Assembly: GCF_038039215.1 (NCBI RefSeq)
Contig: NZ_JBBPCL010000001.1
Span: 3,720,001-3,784,000 of the forward strand
Reading direction: 5' to 3'
Source: Pseudonocardia sp. T1-2H
Lineage (GTDB): Bacteria > Actinomycetota > Actinomycetes > Mycobacteriales > Pseudonocardiaceae
DNA: 64,000 nucleotides
Shown here: positions 44,139 through 54,239 of the stretch, in pieces
Layout of the letters: each line of letters begins with the position of its first letter
Numbering within the stretch: position 1 is the stretch's first letter
Position numbers and translations under genes: made by a program
Notes under the pieces: generated by a model
The model's database searches: none
What the model was told of the DNA's origin: nothing
The model's input: only the letters and a program-made list of their open reading frames with translations

Positions 44139-46673
44139 ATGTTCGAACGGTTCACCGACGGCGCACGGCGGGTGGTCGTCCTGGCGAAGGAAGAGGCCAG
44201 GATGCTCGACCACAACTACATCGGCACCGAGCACCTCCTGCTGGGGCTGATCCACGAGGATGAGGGCGTCGCGGCGAAGGCGCTCGAGTCGCTGGGCATC
44301 GCCCTCGACGGGGTCCGCCATCAGGTCGAGGAGATCATCGGCCAGGGTCGGCAGGCGCCCAGTGAGCACATCCCCTTCACCCCGAGGGCGAAGAAGGTCC
44401 TGGAGCTGTCGCTGCGTGAGGCGCTGCAGCTGGGCCACAACTACGTCGGCACCGAGCACATCCTGCTCGGGCTGATCCGCGAGGGCGAGGGCATTGCCGC
44501 GCGGGTGCTGTTCAAGCTCGGCGCCGACCTCGGCCGGGTGCGCCAGCAGGTGCTGCAGCAGCTCTCCGGCGACCCAGAGCCGGAACCCGGCACCGGCGCC
44601 TCGAGTGCTCCCGGCGAGATTGTCCCGGCCGGGTCGCCGCTGTTGGATCAGTTCGGCCGCAACCTGACCCAGCAGGCCCGCGAGGGCAAGCTGGACCCGG
44701 TCATCGGCCGCGAGAAGGAGATCGAGCGGGTCATGCAGGTGCTCTCGCGGCGCACCAAGAACAACCCCGCTCTGGTGGGTGAGGCCGGAGTGGGCAAGAC
44801 CGCCGTCGTCGAGGGGCTGGCCCAGGACATCGTCAAGGGCGAGGTCCCGGAGACGCTGAAGGACAAGCAGCTCTACACCCTGGATATGGGCTCGCTGGTG
44901 GCCGGTTCGCGGTATCGGGGTGACTTCGAGGAGCGGCTGAAGAAGGTGCTCAAGGAGATCCGCACCCGGGGCGACATCATCCTGTTCATCGACGAGATGC
45001 ACACCCTGGTGGGTGCGGGTGCCGCCGAGGGCGCGATCGACGCCGCGAGCATCCTCAAGCCGATGCTGGCCCGTGGCGAGCTGCAGACCGTCGGCGCGAC
45101 CACGCTCGACGAGTACCGCAAGCACGTGGAGAAGGACCCCGCCCTGGAGCGCCGTTTCCAGCCGATCCAGGTCGCCGAGCCGAGCGTCACGCACACCATC
45201 GAGATCCTCAAGGGCCTGCGGGACCGCTACGAGGCGCACCACCGGGTCAGTTACACCGACGCGGCGCTGGTCGCCGCCGCCACGCTGGCGGACCGCTACA
45301 TCTCGGACCGGTTCCTGCCGGACAAGGCGATCGACCTGATCGACGAGGCCGGTGCCCGGATGCGGATCCGCCGGATGACCGCGCCGCCACAGCTGCGCGA
45401 GTTCGACGAGAAGATCGCGAACGTGCGCCGGGACAAGGAGCTGGCGATCGACGGCCAGGACTTCAAGCGGGCCGTACAGCTGCGCAACTGGGAGAAGACC
45501 CTGCTCGGCGATAAGTCCGAGTGGGAGAAGCAGTGGCGGGCTGGTGGCCTGGACGTCGTGGCCGAGGTCGACGACGAGCAGATCGCCGAGGTCCTGGGCA
45601 ACTGGACCGGCATCCCGGTCTTCAAGCTGACCGAGGCCGAGACCACTCGTCTGCTCCGCATGGAGGACGAAGTCCACAAGCGGATCATCGGCCAGGGCGA
45701 GGCCGTCAAGTCGGTCGCCAAGGCGATCCGCCGGACCCGTGCCGGGCTGAAGGACCCGAAGCGCCCCTCCGGCTCGTTCATCTTCGCCGGCCCGTCCGGT
45801 GTCGGTAAGACCGAGCTCTCGAAGGCGCTGGCGAACTTCCTGTTCGGCGAGGACGACGCGCTCATCCAGATCGACATGGGCGAGTTCCAGGACCGCTACA
45901 CCGCCTCGCGGCTCTTCGGTGCCCCTCCCGGGTACGTGGGCTACGAGGAGGGCGGCCAGCTCACCGAGAAGGTGCGGCGCAAGCCGTTCTCGGTCGTGCT
46001 GTTCGACGAGATCGAGAAGGCCCACCAGGAGATCTACAACACGCTCCTGCAGGTCCTCGAGGACGGCCGTCTCACCGACGGCCAGGGTCGCACGGTCGAC
46101 TTCAAGAACACCGTGCTGATCTTCACCTCGAACCTGGGTACCCAGGACATCTCGAAGGCGGTCGGGCTCGGCTTCGCGCAGAGCAACGACGAGGCGTCGA
46201 ACTACGAGCGGATGAAGACGAAGGTCAACGACGAGCTGAAGAAGCACTTCAGGCCGGAGTTCTTGAACCGCATCGACGACATCGTCGTGTTCCACCCGCT
46301 GACCGAGCCGCAGATCGTCTCCATGGTGGATCTGATGATCGCTCGGGTCGAGGCGGCGCTGCGGACCAAGGACATGGCGATCGAGCTCATGCCGAACGCG
46401 CGCACGCTGCTCGCCCGCCGGGGCTTCGACCTGGTGCTCGGCGCGCGGCCGCTGCGCCGCACGATCCAGCGCGAGATCGAGGACCGGCTCTCGGAGAAGC
46501 TCCTGTTCGGCGAGATCGCGCCCGGCCAGATCGTCATCATCGACACCCAAGGCTTCGACCCCACCGACACCACCCGCACCGCGCAGGACAAGGCCCACTT
46601 CGTCTTCCATGGCCAGCCCAAGCCCGCCCTCAGCGTGCCCGACACCCTCCCCGTCGCCATGAGCGAGGAATAG
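44139..46673 (+). CDS. clpC: ATP-dependent Clp protease ATP-binding subunit ClpC
   Basis: An 844-residue Hsp100 unfoldase feeding ClpP. Two N-terminal Clp_N repeats ([36 protein letters not shown]) are followed by AAA-1 with Walker A GEAGVGKT. Next come a UVR-like middle segment ([18 protein letters not shown]) and AAA-2 with GPSGVGKT and LFDEIEKAH, then the arginine fingers. The IGF/L-type ClpP loop region is FSVVLF-proximal as in ClpC. The last ~30 residues ([12 protein letters not shown]) are less conserved. Upstream 277 bp separate it from the acyltransferase gene. It may be the only or a second clpC; this window cannot tell. Confidence 0.93.
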   Translation: MFERFTDGARRVVVLAKEEARMLDHNYIGTEHLLLGLIHEDEGVAAKALESLGIALDGVRHQVEEIIGQGRQAPSEHIPFTPRAKKVLELSLREALQLGHNYVGTEHILLGLIREGEGIAARVLFKLGADLGRVRQQVLQQLSGDPEPEPGTGASSAPGEIVPAGSPLLDQFGRNLTQQAREGKLDPVIGREKEIERVMQVLSRRTKNNPALVGEAGVGKTAVVEGLAQDIVKGEVPETLKDKQLYTLDMGSLVAGSRYRGDFEERLKKVLKEIRTRGDIILFIDEMHTLVGAGAAEGAIDAASILKPMLARGELQTVGATTLDEYRKHVEKDPALERRFQPIQVAEPSVTHTIEILKGLRDRYEAHHRVSYTDAALVAAATLADRYISDRFLPDKAIDLIDEAGARMRIRRMTAPPQLREFDEKIANVRRDKELAIDGQDFKRAVQLRNWEKTLLGDKSEWEKQWRAGGLDVVAEVDDEQIAEVLGNWTGIPVFKLTEAETTRLLRMEDEVHKRIIGQGEAVKSVAKAIRRTRAGLKDPKRPSGSFIFAGPSGVGKTELSKALANFLFGEDDALIQIDMGEFQDRYTASRLFGAPPGYVGYEEGGQLTEKVRRKPFSVVLFDEIEKAHQEIYNTLLQVLEDGRLTDGQGRTVDFKNTVLIFTSNLGTQDISKAVGLGFAQSNDEASNYERMKTKVNDELKKHFRPEFLNRIDDIVVFHPLTEPQIVSMVDLMIARVEAALRTKDMAIELMPNARTLLARRGFDLVLGARPLRRTIQREIEDRLSEKLLFGEIAPGQIVIIDTQGFDPTDTTRTAQDKAHFVFHGQPKPALSVPDTLPVAMSEE

Positions 46674-47335
46674 CAGCGCCCCGGCGCAGGACCGGACACC
46701 AGAGTCGCCCGCGACGCAAAGTCAGAGGTACCCGCGAGGCGAAGCCAGAGCTACCTCGCGAGGCCGTTGACTTCGGCCGCAGGAGGCGCCGGGGAACTCC
46801 AGGCCTCCGCACAGCTCCGCGGCCGAACTCGGCGGCCGGTCAACGACAGCTGGATCGCGGCGAGTCGCCTCGTCCGAGACCTGCCGCTGGCGACGTCCTG
46901 CGAGGCCCCGTCGCAGGCGCGCTCGGCGGCCACGGCCCGGTCCACCGCCTCGACCGCATGCGCGGCGGCGGCACCGGCGGCGTCCTGCACCTCGGCCGCG
47001 CGATAGGCGGCGGCCTGGTGAGCGCCCCGTGTCCGCGGCCTCGGCGAAGGCAGCGTCCCGCTTGGCGAGCGCATCGCGGGCAGTGTCGGTACCCACACAT
47101 CGCGGGGAACTCGCGGAATGAACCGAACCGCCTGAAGTTTGGCCACCCGGCACACGCCGCCCGTCCGGCGGACAACACGGTCGGACCAGCGGATTCGGAG
47201 GGGACGCCCAGTCGGCCGGGCCCGCCCACGGTCCGCTGCAACCGGCCGGCCGCCATGTCACGTCACGGACGCCACGGTGTGACGCTCGCCCGGACAACGG
47301 GCTCCATCCCGGTCGGCGCGCCTAGGCTGCCGCTG
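46674..47335. other. Long intergenic region after clpC
   Basis: 662 bp. Minus-strand Ala/Arg-rich frames with heptad-like stretches (AAEVQDAAGAAAAHAVEAVD) exist in two phases, which could be a decayed coiled-coil gene, but none has a start or family. I see no repeat or RNA gene. Confidence 0.35.
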
Positions 47336-47497
47336 GTGAACACGCCACCACCTGCACCCGGACTGACACGGACCTGCCCGTGGTGCGCCGAGGCCCGTGT
47401 CATTGCGTTCAGCGACGAGGGGCTCGTCCGCGCCCTCTCCCGGCACCTCGAGAGCTGCCCGGGTGCGACGACGGACGAACCGCCGCCGGCCACCTGA
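47336..47497 (+). CDS. Small CxxC zinc-ribbon-like protein
   Basis: A 53-residue frame with a GTG start preceded by TAGGCT 8 nt upstream (a -10-like box, leaderless transcript). Sequence features: CPWCAEARVI, then ALSRHLESCPG, giving a possible Cys2-His-Cys zinc site. Function unknown. Confidence 0.45.
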   Translation: MNTPPPAPGLTRTCPWCAEARVIAFSDEGLVRALSRHLESCPGATTDEPPPAT

Positions 47498-47608
47498 CGC
47501 CGCGACGGCGGCGGAGCGCCGTCGTCTGGCAGGTCACGCGCGGAGGTGCGCCTTGCCGATGACCCCGTACACGCCCGTGAGTGCAGGCGAGGATGAGCGA
47601 GCGATCGC

Positions 47609-48142
47609 TCACTCCGCCGGGACCCAGGTCGTGAGGTCCTGCCAGCCCAGCGCACGCCGGGGGTTCAGCGCCGGAGGCTGGACCGCTTCCGGATGGCCGA
47701 GACACACGATCGGCTCCGGGACCCATCCCGCGGGCACCGCCAGCACCACGCCGACCGCGGCGCGGCTGAACGAGCTCACCGGGCCGGCGCCCACACCCAG
47801 GGCGTGCGCGGCGAGCAGCATGGTCGCGGCGGCGGTGCCGACGTCGACGGACAGTCCCGGTGCGTCCGGCCGGAATCCGTAGGCCTCCGCCGAGGCCCGG
47901 TCGACGCAGATCGTCACCGCCGCCGTCGGGCGCTGGATCATCCCCGGCGACACCATGCGCAGCACCCGGAGCGTGCCGGGATCGACGGTCGCCACGAACC
48001 GCTGGAGGTGCCGGTTCCCGGCGGTGGGCGCCCAACGGCCGGCGTCGAGGACCGCCTCGACCGTGTCGCGCCCGACCGGCTCCTCCGTCATCGCCCGGAC
48101 CACGCGACGGCTCCGGATGGCGGCAAGCACGGGATCGGTCAC
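47609..48142 (-). CDS. Nitroreductase-family oxidoreductase
   Basis: A 177-residue FMN-dependent enzyme: IRSRRVVRAMTEEPVGRDTVEAVLDAGRWAPTAGN (FMN-binding N-terminus), VDVGTAAATMLLAAHALGVG, and CLGHPEAVQPP near the C-terminus. Slightly short for the family. The GTG at 48142 overlaps the upstream DUF6092 stop by 4 bp. It is the last gene of the minus-strand group that begins with the nuo-like operon, 120 bp further up. Substrate unknown. Confidence 0.85.
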   Translation of the reverse strand: MTDPVLAAIRSRRVVRAMTEEPVGRDTVEAVLDAGRWAPTAGNRHLQRFVATVDPGTLRVLRMVSPGMIQRPTAAVTICVDRASAEAYGFRPDAPGLSVDVGTAAATMLLAAHALGVGAGPVSSFSRAAVGVVLAVPAGWVPEPIVCLGHPEAVQPPALNPRRALGWQDLTTWVPAE

Positions 48143-48480
48143 GCCGGGCCCGTCGTCCCCGGAGCCGACGCGTACCGCGCGAGAAGAATCTCCGCGACCG
48201 AGCGGCACACCTCGTCCAGGCGCGCCACGTAGCCGTCGCGGTCGTCCCGGGGCACGGCCAACAGCGGCATCGTCCGGAGCGGGCCGTCCACCAGCGCGCC
48301 CGTCCTGTCCCGCGACCGCGAGTCGATCTTCTCGGCGAGCCGGTGCGCGGCCGTGAGCAGCCTCATCGGGCCGTACTCGGCGGCTTCGTCGACCTGGGTA
48401 CGGGCGGCGGTGACGAGGTAGGCGAGCAACTCCAGCGCGTCGTCCTCGTCGAGGACCCAGGCGGCGGACATGCGCCTCAT
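48139..48480 (-). CDS. DUF6092-like protein
   Basis: A ~113-residue soluble helical protein: DDALELLAYLVTAARTQVDEAAEYGPMRLLTAAHRLAEKI, a pattern of DUF6092, then a divergent C-terminus. Start ATG 48480 or 48471; neither has a strong site. Function unknown; coupled to the nitroreductase gene. Confidence 0.55.
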   Translation of the reverse strand: MRRMSAAWVLDEDDALELLAYLVTAARTQVDEAAEYGPMRLLTAAHRLAEKIDSRSRDRTGALVDGPLRTMPLLAVPRDDRDGYVARLDEVCRSVAEILLARYASAPGTTGPA

Positions 48481-48600
48481 CGTGGCCCCCGGCGTGCGAC
48501 ACGCCAAGAGCCGCTGCCTCGGGGGCCCGGACGGTGGGGGGCAGCGTCCGCCCGCCACGAACGGTGAGCGCGACACCGCGCCGGGAACCGGCTCTGCCGG

Positions 48601-50016
48601 TCACGACACGAGGCCCCCGATGACCAGCGGCAGCACCGCCCCACCCCCGATCCCGAGCAGCACCGACACCGCGGCGGCGAGCACCGCGACCACGGTCGCC
48701 CGCCGGGCGACCGGCTGCTCGGCGCCGTCCCCGGCCCCCGCCCGGAAGGCGGGCGCGATCCAGCGCAGGTAGTAGAAGACGCTGGCCACCGTGTTCACGA
48801 TCGCGACGACGGCCAGCCAGGCCATCCCGCCGTCGACGGCGGCGGTGAACAGGGTCAGCTTGCCGAGGAACACCGCGGTCGGCGGCGTCCCGATCAGCCC
48901 GAGCAGGCACACCACCAGTGCTCCGGCCGGCGCGGGGGCCCGCCTCGCGAGGCCCCGCATGTCGTCCAGGGTGCGGGCCCGGGGCAGGGCGGCGACCACG
49001 GCGAAGGCGCCGAGGTTCGTCACCGCGTAGCCGGCGAGGTAGAACAGCAGGCCCGGGAGCGCCTCCGGTGCGCGACCCGCCACCGCGACGGCCATGAGCA
49101 GGTAGCCGACCTGCGAGATCGTCGAGTACGCGAGCAGCCGCTGGACGGAGGTCTGGAAGAACGCGGCCAGGTTGCCCAGGCTCATCGACGCCGCGGCCAG
49201 CACCGCGAGCAGCACGGGCCAGGCGACGACGTCGGCGGGCACGGCCACGTCCAGGAGCCGGTAGGCGCCGACGAGGGCACCGACCTTCGGGATCGTGGTG
49301 ACGACGGCGGCGACCGGCGCGGGGGTGCCGTCGGTGACGTCGGGGACCCAGAACTGGGCCGGCACCGCTCCCGCCTTGAAGGCCAGTCCGGCGAGCACGG
49401 CGACCAGCCCGACCGCCGCGAGCGCGGCCGGCGCGGTGGCCAGCCCCTCGCGCAGGGCCGGGTAGGCGGTCGCCCGGCCCGCCCCGTAGACCAGGGCGAC
49501 ACCGGTGACCATCGCGACCCCGGAGAACGCGCCGGACAGGTAGTACTTCATCGCCGCCTCGGTCGCGCGCGCGTCGCCGGCCCAGCCCACGACCGCGTAG
49601 AACGGCACGCCGGCCAGCAGGAACGCGGCGAAGAGCAGCAGCAGGTCGTTCGCTCCGGCCATGACGACCGCCCCGAGGCCACCGAGCTGGACGAGCACGG
49701 CGAACTCGGTCTCCCGGCGGTGCCCGGCGACCGCGTCCGCCGAGAGCCACAGCGCGAGCAGTACCGACACCAGAACGATCGCGCGAGCGGCCGTGGTCGC
49801 CGTGTCGACGGCATAGGCGCCGCCGAACACCGTCTCGCCCTGCCGGGCGGACGCCGTGGCGACCAGCCCGCCCACGGCGGTCGCCGTCGCGAGCCACCGG
49901 ACCAGGCCCTGGCGCCTGCGCGGTGACCAGGACCCGAGCAGCAGGCCGGCGACCGCGCCGCCGAGCAGGAAGAGCTCCGGGAGCAGCGCCAGCGGGTTCT
50001 CGTTCATGCCGGTCAT
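48601..50016 (-). CDS. nuoN: NADH-quinone oxidoreductase subunit N-like, antiporter-type
   Basis: A 471-residue membrane subunit with 13-14 helices of the Mrp/complex-I antiporter family. Key segments: EFAVLVQLGGLGAVVMAGANDLL (Glu), FKAGAVPAQFWVPDVTDGTP with the channel Lys, SVQRLLAYSTISQVGYL, and IGTPPTAVFLGKL. ATG 50016 overlaps the nuoM stop (ATGA). It pumps protons in complex I; here it is the last nuo gene of the operon. Confidence 0.92.
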   Translation of the reverse strand: MTGMNENPLALLPELFLLGGAVAGLLLGSWSPRRRQGLVRWLATATAVGGLVATASARQGETVFGGAYAVDTATTAARAIVLVSVLLALWLSADAVAGHRRETEFAVLVQLGGLGAVVMAGANDLLLLFAAFLLAGVPFYAVVGWAGDARATEAAMKYYLSGAFSGVAMVTGVALVYGAGRATAYPALREGLATAPAALAAVGLVAVLAGLAFKAGAVPAQFWVPDVTDGTPAPVAAVVTTIPKVGALVGAYRLLDVAVPADVVAWPVLLAVLAAASMSLGNLAAFFQTSVQRLLAYSTISQVGYLLMAVAVAGRAPEALPGLLFYLAGYAVTNLGAFAVVAALPRARTLDDMRGLARRAPAPAGALVVCLLGLIGTPPTAVFLGKLTLFTAAVDGGMAWLAVVAIVNTVASVFYYLRWIAPAFRAGAGDGAEQPVARRATVVAVLAAAVSVLLGIGGGAVLPLVIGGLVS

Positions 50017-51518
50017 CGCGCCACCAGCTCCACGAGCCCCCGCGCGGCGGGCTCGATCACGTCGAGCAGGACGCGCGGCAGGACCCCGATCACCAGCGCG
50101 AGCGCGAGCAGCGGTGCGACCGCCAGCGCCTCGCTCGCCCGGACGTCCGGGAGAGGACGCGGCGCGCCGGGGGCGTCGGGCGTCCGCAGCGGACCGAGGA
50201 ACAGCCGCTGCAGCGCCAGCAGGAACAGCGCCGCGGTGACGAGGATGCCGGTGACGGCCAGGGCGGTCGGGACCGGGGCCGCCCCGAGCGCCCCGGTGAA
50301 GACCTGGAACTCCGCGATGAACCCGGAGAACCCGGGCAGCCCGAGCGAGGCGAACGCGGCGACCGCGAACAGTGCGGCGAACCGCGGGGTGCGCGCGGCC
50401 AGGCCCGAGTACGCCCGCATGTCGTAGGTCCCGCCGCGCTCGTGCAGCACCCCGGCCAGCAGGAACAGCGCACCGGTGATCAGGCCGTGCGACACCATCT
50501 GCGTGACGGCGCCCGTCGTGGCGAGGGCGCGGGCCTGCACGTCGCCCCCGGCCACCAGACCGGCCGCGCCCACGCCGAGCACCACGTAGCCCATGTGGTT
50601 GATCGAGGTGTAGGCGATCATGCGTTTGACGTCGGTCTGGGCCAGGGCGACGAGCGCGCCGTACACCACGGAGACGACCCCGACGATCACGACCACCAGT
50701 GCGTACTGCCGCCAGCTCGCCGGCAGCAGCGGCATCGCGATCCGCACGAAACCGTAGGCGCCCATCTTCAGCAGGACCCCGGCGAGGATCGCCGAACCGG
50801 TCGCCGGCGCCTCGGTGTGCGCGGGCGGCAGCCAGGTGTGGAACGGCACCGTCGGGGTCTTCACCGCGAGGCCGACGCCGAGCGCCAGCAGGGTCAGCCC
50901 CGCGTACAGGCCTCCGCCCGCCAGCGGATTCGCGGCGGTCAGGGCCGGGATGTCGAAGGTGTGCGGTACGGCGGCGAGGAACAGCGCGATGATGCCGAGC
51001 AGCAGCGCGAGCGAGCCGAGGAACGTGTAGAGGAAGAACTTCAGCGCCGCGGCCCGGGCCCGTTCGCCGTGCCCCCACCCGGCGATCACGAAGTACATCA
51101 GCACGATCGACAGGTCGAAGAAGAGGAAGAACAGGATGAGGTCGAGCGCCGCGAACAGCCCCGTGCTCACCGTCTGCAGGGCCAGGAACAGCACCACGTA
51201 GGGCTTGACCCGGCGGGTCTCTCTCAGCGCGAACACGGCGCAGGCGAGGAACAGCACGGCGGTGAGCGCGAGCAGCGGCAGGGACAGCCCGTCGACGCCG
51301 AGGTGGTAGGAGATCCCCGCGCTCGGGATCCAGGGCAGCCGCTCCTCGAACCCGTAACCCTGCGGGGGCAGCCGCAGCCACACCGCGACGACCAGGGCGA
51401 GGTCGAGCATCCCGGCCGCGATCCACGCGCCCACGAACAGCCGCGCCGGGAGCCGGGCCGGCAGGCACAGCAGCACCGCGCCCACCAGGGCGGGCCAGAA
51501 GACGATCAAGGACAGCAC
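50013..51518 (-). CDS. nuoM: NADH-quinone oxidoreductase subunit M-like, antiporter-type
   Basis: A 501-residue polytopic protein: SYHLGVDGLSLPLLALTAVL, VLMYFVIAGWGHGERARAAL-type region, VKTPTVPFHTWLPPAHTEAP (channel Lys and His), and TDVKRMIAYTSINHMGYVVL. It starts 7 bp after the nuoL stop. GTG start. Complete and normal in length. Confidence 0.92.
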   Translation of the reverse strand: MLSLIVFWPALVGAVLLCLPARLPARLFVGAWIAAGMLDLALVVAVWLRLPPQGYGFEERLPWIPSAGISYHLGVDGLSLPLLALTAVLFLACAVFALRETRRVKPYVVLFLALQTVSTGLFAALDLILFFLFFDLSIVLMYFVIAGWGHGERARAAALKFFLYTFLGSLALLLGIIALFLAAVPHTFDIPALTAANPLAGGGLYAGLTLLALGVGLAVKTPTVPFHTWLPPAHTEAPATGSAILAGVLLKMGAYGFVRIAMPLLPASWRQYALVVVIVGVVSVVYGALVALAQTDVKRMIAYTSINHMGYVVLGVGAAGLVAGGDVQARALATTGAVTQMVSHGLITGALFLLAGVLHERGGTYDMRAYSGLAARTPRFAALFAVAAFASLGLPGFSGFIAEFQVFTGALGAAPVPTALAVTGILVTAALFLLALQRLFLGPLRTPDAPGAPRPLPDVRASEALAVAPLLALALVIGVLPRVLLDVIEPAARGLVELVAR

Positions 51519-51525
51519 AGGGCGG

Positions 51526-53379
51526 TCACCTCACCACGATCACGAACAGGGCCAGCGCGGCCAGGGCGGCGACGCCGATCGAGAGCTGGGCGAGGTACTG
51601 GTGCAGTTGGCCGGTCTGGGGTCGGCGCGCCCACCGGCCCAGGGTCCGGGCACCGGCCGCGACCGCACCGACGGCGCCGTCGACGGCGGGCTCGCCGCGC
51701 CGGTCCAGCAGTCCCGCGAGCCGGACGACGGCGCGCGCGGAGCCGTCGACGGCCCGGTCGAGCACGTCGGCGTCGAAGCGGGCGAGGGCCGACGCCAGGG
51801 CCACGGTGGGCCGGGCGACCAGCGTCCGGGCGAGACTCTCGAGGCCGAGCCAGCTCGCGAGGAGCCCGGATCCCCGACCGGCGCGGGCCGGCCCGGAAGG
51901 TTCCCGCCCGGCCCCCCGGCGCCGGGACAGCACCGCCCACGTCGCGGCCGCGGCGACGACGGCGAGCACCGCCGAGGCGGCGAGCTCGACGGCGCCGGGT
52001 CCCGGTCCGCCGAGCAGCGCACCGACCCCGGTCAGCGCCGCGGGTACGGCGAGCAGCACGAGGGGCGCGGCCATGAGCCCGGCGACCCGGCCCGCGGGCT
52101 CCTGCTCGTGCACCGGCTCGCCCGGCTCCGCGGGCTGCCACACGAACCACAACGCCTTCACGCTGTACACCGCCGCCACGACCGCGCCGGCCAGCCCCAC
52201 GACGTACAACGCCGCCGAGCGCTCCAGCACCGCGGCGAGCACGGCGTCCTTCCCGACCCACAGCGACAGCGGCGGGATTCCCGCCAGCGACAGGGCGCCG
52301 GTCGTGAACGTCGCCCCGACCAGCGGGAACCGGCGGGCCGCGCCCCGCAGCCCGTCGAGCTGCCTGGTACCCAGGGCGACCAGCCACGCCCCGGCCGCGA
52401 GGAACAGCAGGCTCTTCGTGGCCGCGTGGGCGACGAGTTGCAGTGCACCCTGCGGGACCCCGCCGACGCCGGCAGCGAGCACCGTGTACCCGATCTGCGC
52501 GCAGGTCGACGCGGCCAGCAGCTGCTTCAGGTCGGACTGCGCGACGGCGACGAGCCCGAGCAGCACCGCCGTCGCGGCCCCGACCCAGGCGACCAGCGGG
52601 CCGGCCCACCCGGTCACGTCGAGCAGCGGCGCGACCCGCAGCAGCAGGTAGGCCCCGGCGGCGACCATCGTCGCGGAGTGCAGCAGCGCGGAGACCGGGC
52701 TCGGCCCCCGCATCGCGCCGGAGAGCCAGAAGCTGAACGGCAGCTGCGCGGACTTGCCCAGCGCCGCCACGACGACCCCGGCGGCGGCCACGTGCAGCCA
52801 CGCTCCCCTGAGGGCCGGAAGCCCGGCCAGGGCCAGGGTGCTCACGCCGCCCGCCAGCGCCGCGCCCGCCGCCAGGTAGAGGCCCAGGTCTGCGGCCCGC
52901 GTCGTGAGGAAGGCGGTCCGGGCCGCGCCGACGGCCGCGAGGTCGCGGTGGTGATACGCAATCAGCGCCCAGCTCGTGGCGCCCATGACCTCCCAGGCCA
53001 TGAGCAGCGGCGCGAGGGTGGTCGCGGTGACCGTCACCAGCATCGCCCCGGCGAAGACCAGGATCGTTCCGACGAACCGCGGGCGCCGCAGCTCCGCCTC
53101 CCCCGCCGCGAACACCAGCACCGCGAGCAGCACCACTGCCACCGTCACGACGAGCACCGACGACAGCCCGTCGACCGCCAGGCCCGCCGGGATCCCGGCC
53201 AGCAGCGGGGCGCTCGCGGCCGGCCGCAGGACGGCGGCCGCGACGGCGAGGCCCAGCACGCCGGAACCGAGGAGGACGCCGGCGGGCGCGGCGAACCGGC
53301 CGGACCACGCCCCGAACCCGGCGAGCACCAGCAGCGCCCCGCCCACGAGTGGGACCCCGATGAGCCACCACAGCAGCAC
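51526..53379 (-). CDS. nuoL: NADH-quinone oxidoreductase subunit L-like, antiporter-type
   Basis: A 617-residue subunit L: VDGLSSVLVVTVAVVLLAVLVF, LLMAWEVMGATSWALIAYHH, GKSAQLPFSFWLSGAMRGPSPVSALLHSATMV, and QSDLKQLLAASTCAQIGYTVL. The C-terminal lateral helix is shorter and Arg-rich. Note SFWLSGAMRGPSPVS where canonical NuoL has HTWLPDAMEGPTPVS: the His and the Glu differ. GTG start, 3 bp after nuoK stop. The change resembles antiporter-type proteins in the second actinobacterial nuo cluster. Confidence 0.9.
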   Translation of the reverse strand: MLLWWLIGVPLVGGALLVLAGFGAWSGRFAAPAGVLLGSGVLGLAVAAAVLRPAASAPLLAGIPAGLAVDGLSSVLVVTVAVVLLAVLVFAAGEAELRRPRFVGTILVFAGAMLVTVTATTLAPLLMAWEVMGATSWALIAYHHRDLAAVGAARTAFLTTRAADLGLYLAAGAALAGGVSTLALAGLPALRGAWLHVAAAGVVVAALGKSAQLPFSFWLSGAMRGPSPVSALLHSATMVAAGAYLLLRVAPLLDVTGWAGPLVAWVGAATAVLLGLVAVAQSDLKQLLAASTCAQIGYTVLAAGVGGVPQGALQLVAHAATKSLLFLAAGAWLVALGTRQLDGLRGAARRFPLVGATFTTGALSLAGIPPLSLWVGKDAVLAAVLERSAALYVVGLAGAVVAAVYSVKALWFVWQPAEPGEPVHEQEPAGRVAGLMAAPLVLLAVPAALTGVGALLGGPGPGAVELAASAVLAVVAAAATWAVLSRRRGAGREPSGPARAGRGSGLLASWLGLESLARTLVARPTVALASALARFDADVLDRAVDGSARAVVRLAGLLDRRGEPAVDGAVGAVAAGARTLGRWARRPQTGQLHQYLAQLSIGVAALAALALFVIVVR

Positions 53380-53382
53380 GGG

Positions 53383-53688
53383 TCAGCCCTTCAGGTCCGC
53401 GGCGGCGTCGGTCGTGTCGACCTGGCGGGCGCGGTAGATCGCGGTGGCGACGGCGAAGCCGACGGCCATCTCGATCGCCATCGCGGTGACCACGACGACG
53501 ATCAGCACGGGGCCGTCGGTCCCGTCCGGAGCGACGAAGAACCAGAGGGCGGCCGCCGCGAGGACGACACCGTTGAGCATCAGCTCCAGCCCCATCATCA
53601 GCATCACGATCGACTGCTGGGACAGCGCGCCGTAGAGGCCGATCGCGAACAGGCCGGCCGCGGCGAGCAGGAACAGCTGCAGCGTCAT
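53383..53688 (-). CDS. nuoK: NADH-quinone oxidoreductase subunit K-like
   Basis: A 101-residue three-helix subunit: LFAIGLYGALSQQSIVMLMMGLELMLNGVVL, with the conserved membrane Glu in GLELMLN, and TAMAIEMAVGFAVATAIYR with the second Glu. ATG 53688 overlaps the nuoJ stop. Confidence 0.93.
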   Translation of the reverse strand: MTLQLFLLAAAGLFAIGLYGALSQQSIVMLMMGLELMLNGVVLAAAALWFFVAPDGTDGPVLIVVVVTAMAIEMAVGFAVATAIYRARQVDTTDAAADLKG

Positions 53689-54239
53689 CCCGGCCCACCT
53701 CCGCCGGGGTCGTCGGCGCGGCGGCGGTCGAGATCGTCGCCGAACCGGTCGTACCGGCCCCGCGCCGTGGCCAGCACGACGGTGCCGACGATCGTGGCGA
53801 ACAAGGTGACCCCGAGGGTCATCATCGTGAGCATCTGCCTGCCCATGAGTGCCTCGCCGAGCGCGAAGGTCTGGTCCGGCGCGGGTGAGCCGCGGCGGGT
53901 GGGCCAGTCCGTCAGCAGGACGCCCGCGGCCAGCACGCCGAAGGTGCCGACCGCGATCGCCATCGACCCGGACTTGTTGTGGTACATGGTCATCGGCATC
54001 AGTCCGGCCGGGTTCATCATGTACATGACCATGAACACGGCCATGATCACCATCTCGATGACCATCATCAGGACGATCACCACGCCCAGGTAGCCCAGGC
54101 CCAGGAGCAGCACCAGCCCGGCGACGGCGAGGAAGGACACGAGCAACGCGAAGGTCACCTGCGCCATCGAGTTCAGCCGGAACACGGCGAACCCCGCGAC
54201 CACGGCGCCGACCGCCAGGATCCAGAAGAGCACGGTCAT
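53685..54239 (-). CDS. nuoJ: NADH-quinone oxidoreductase subunit J-like
   Basis: A 184-residue five-helix subunit: VLFWILAVGAVVAGFAVFRLN, SMAQVTFALLVSFLAVAGLVLLL, and a Met-rich third helix (VLMMVIEMVIMAVFMVMYMM) in place of the usual LHAEFLAAVQVLVYAGAVMVL; the rest is divergent. ATG overlaps the nuoH stop. The unusual methionine density is worth noting beside the copper genes. Confidence 0.85.
   Translation of the reverse strand: MTVLFWILAVGAVVAGFAVFRLNSMAQVTFALLVSFLAVAGLVLLLGLGYLGVVIVLMMVIEMVIMAVFMVMYMMNPAGLMPMTMYHNKSGSMAIAVGTFGVLAAGVLLTDWPTRRGSPAPDQTFALGEALMGRQMLTMMTLGVTLFATIVGTVVLATARGRYDRFGDDLDRRRADDPGGGGPG

Noticed and set aside
44112..46610. 832-codon minus-strand frame opposite clpC
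   Set aside because: Antisense shadow; clpC is fully conserved in its own frame.
46674..47335. A coiled-coil protein gene after clpC
   Set aside because: Protein-like stretches fall in different frames without a start or ribosome site.
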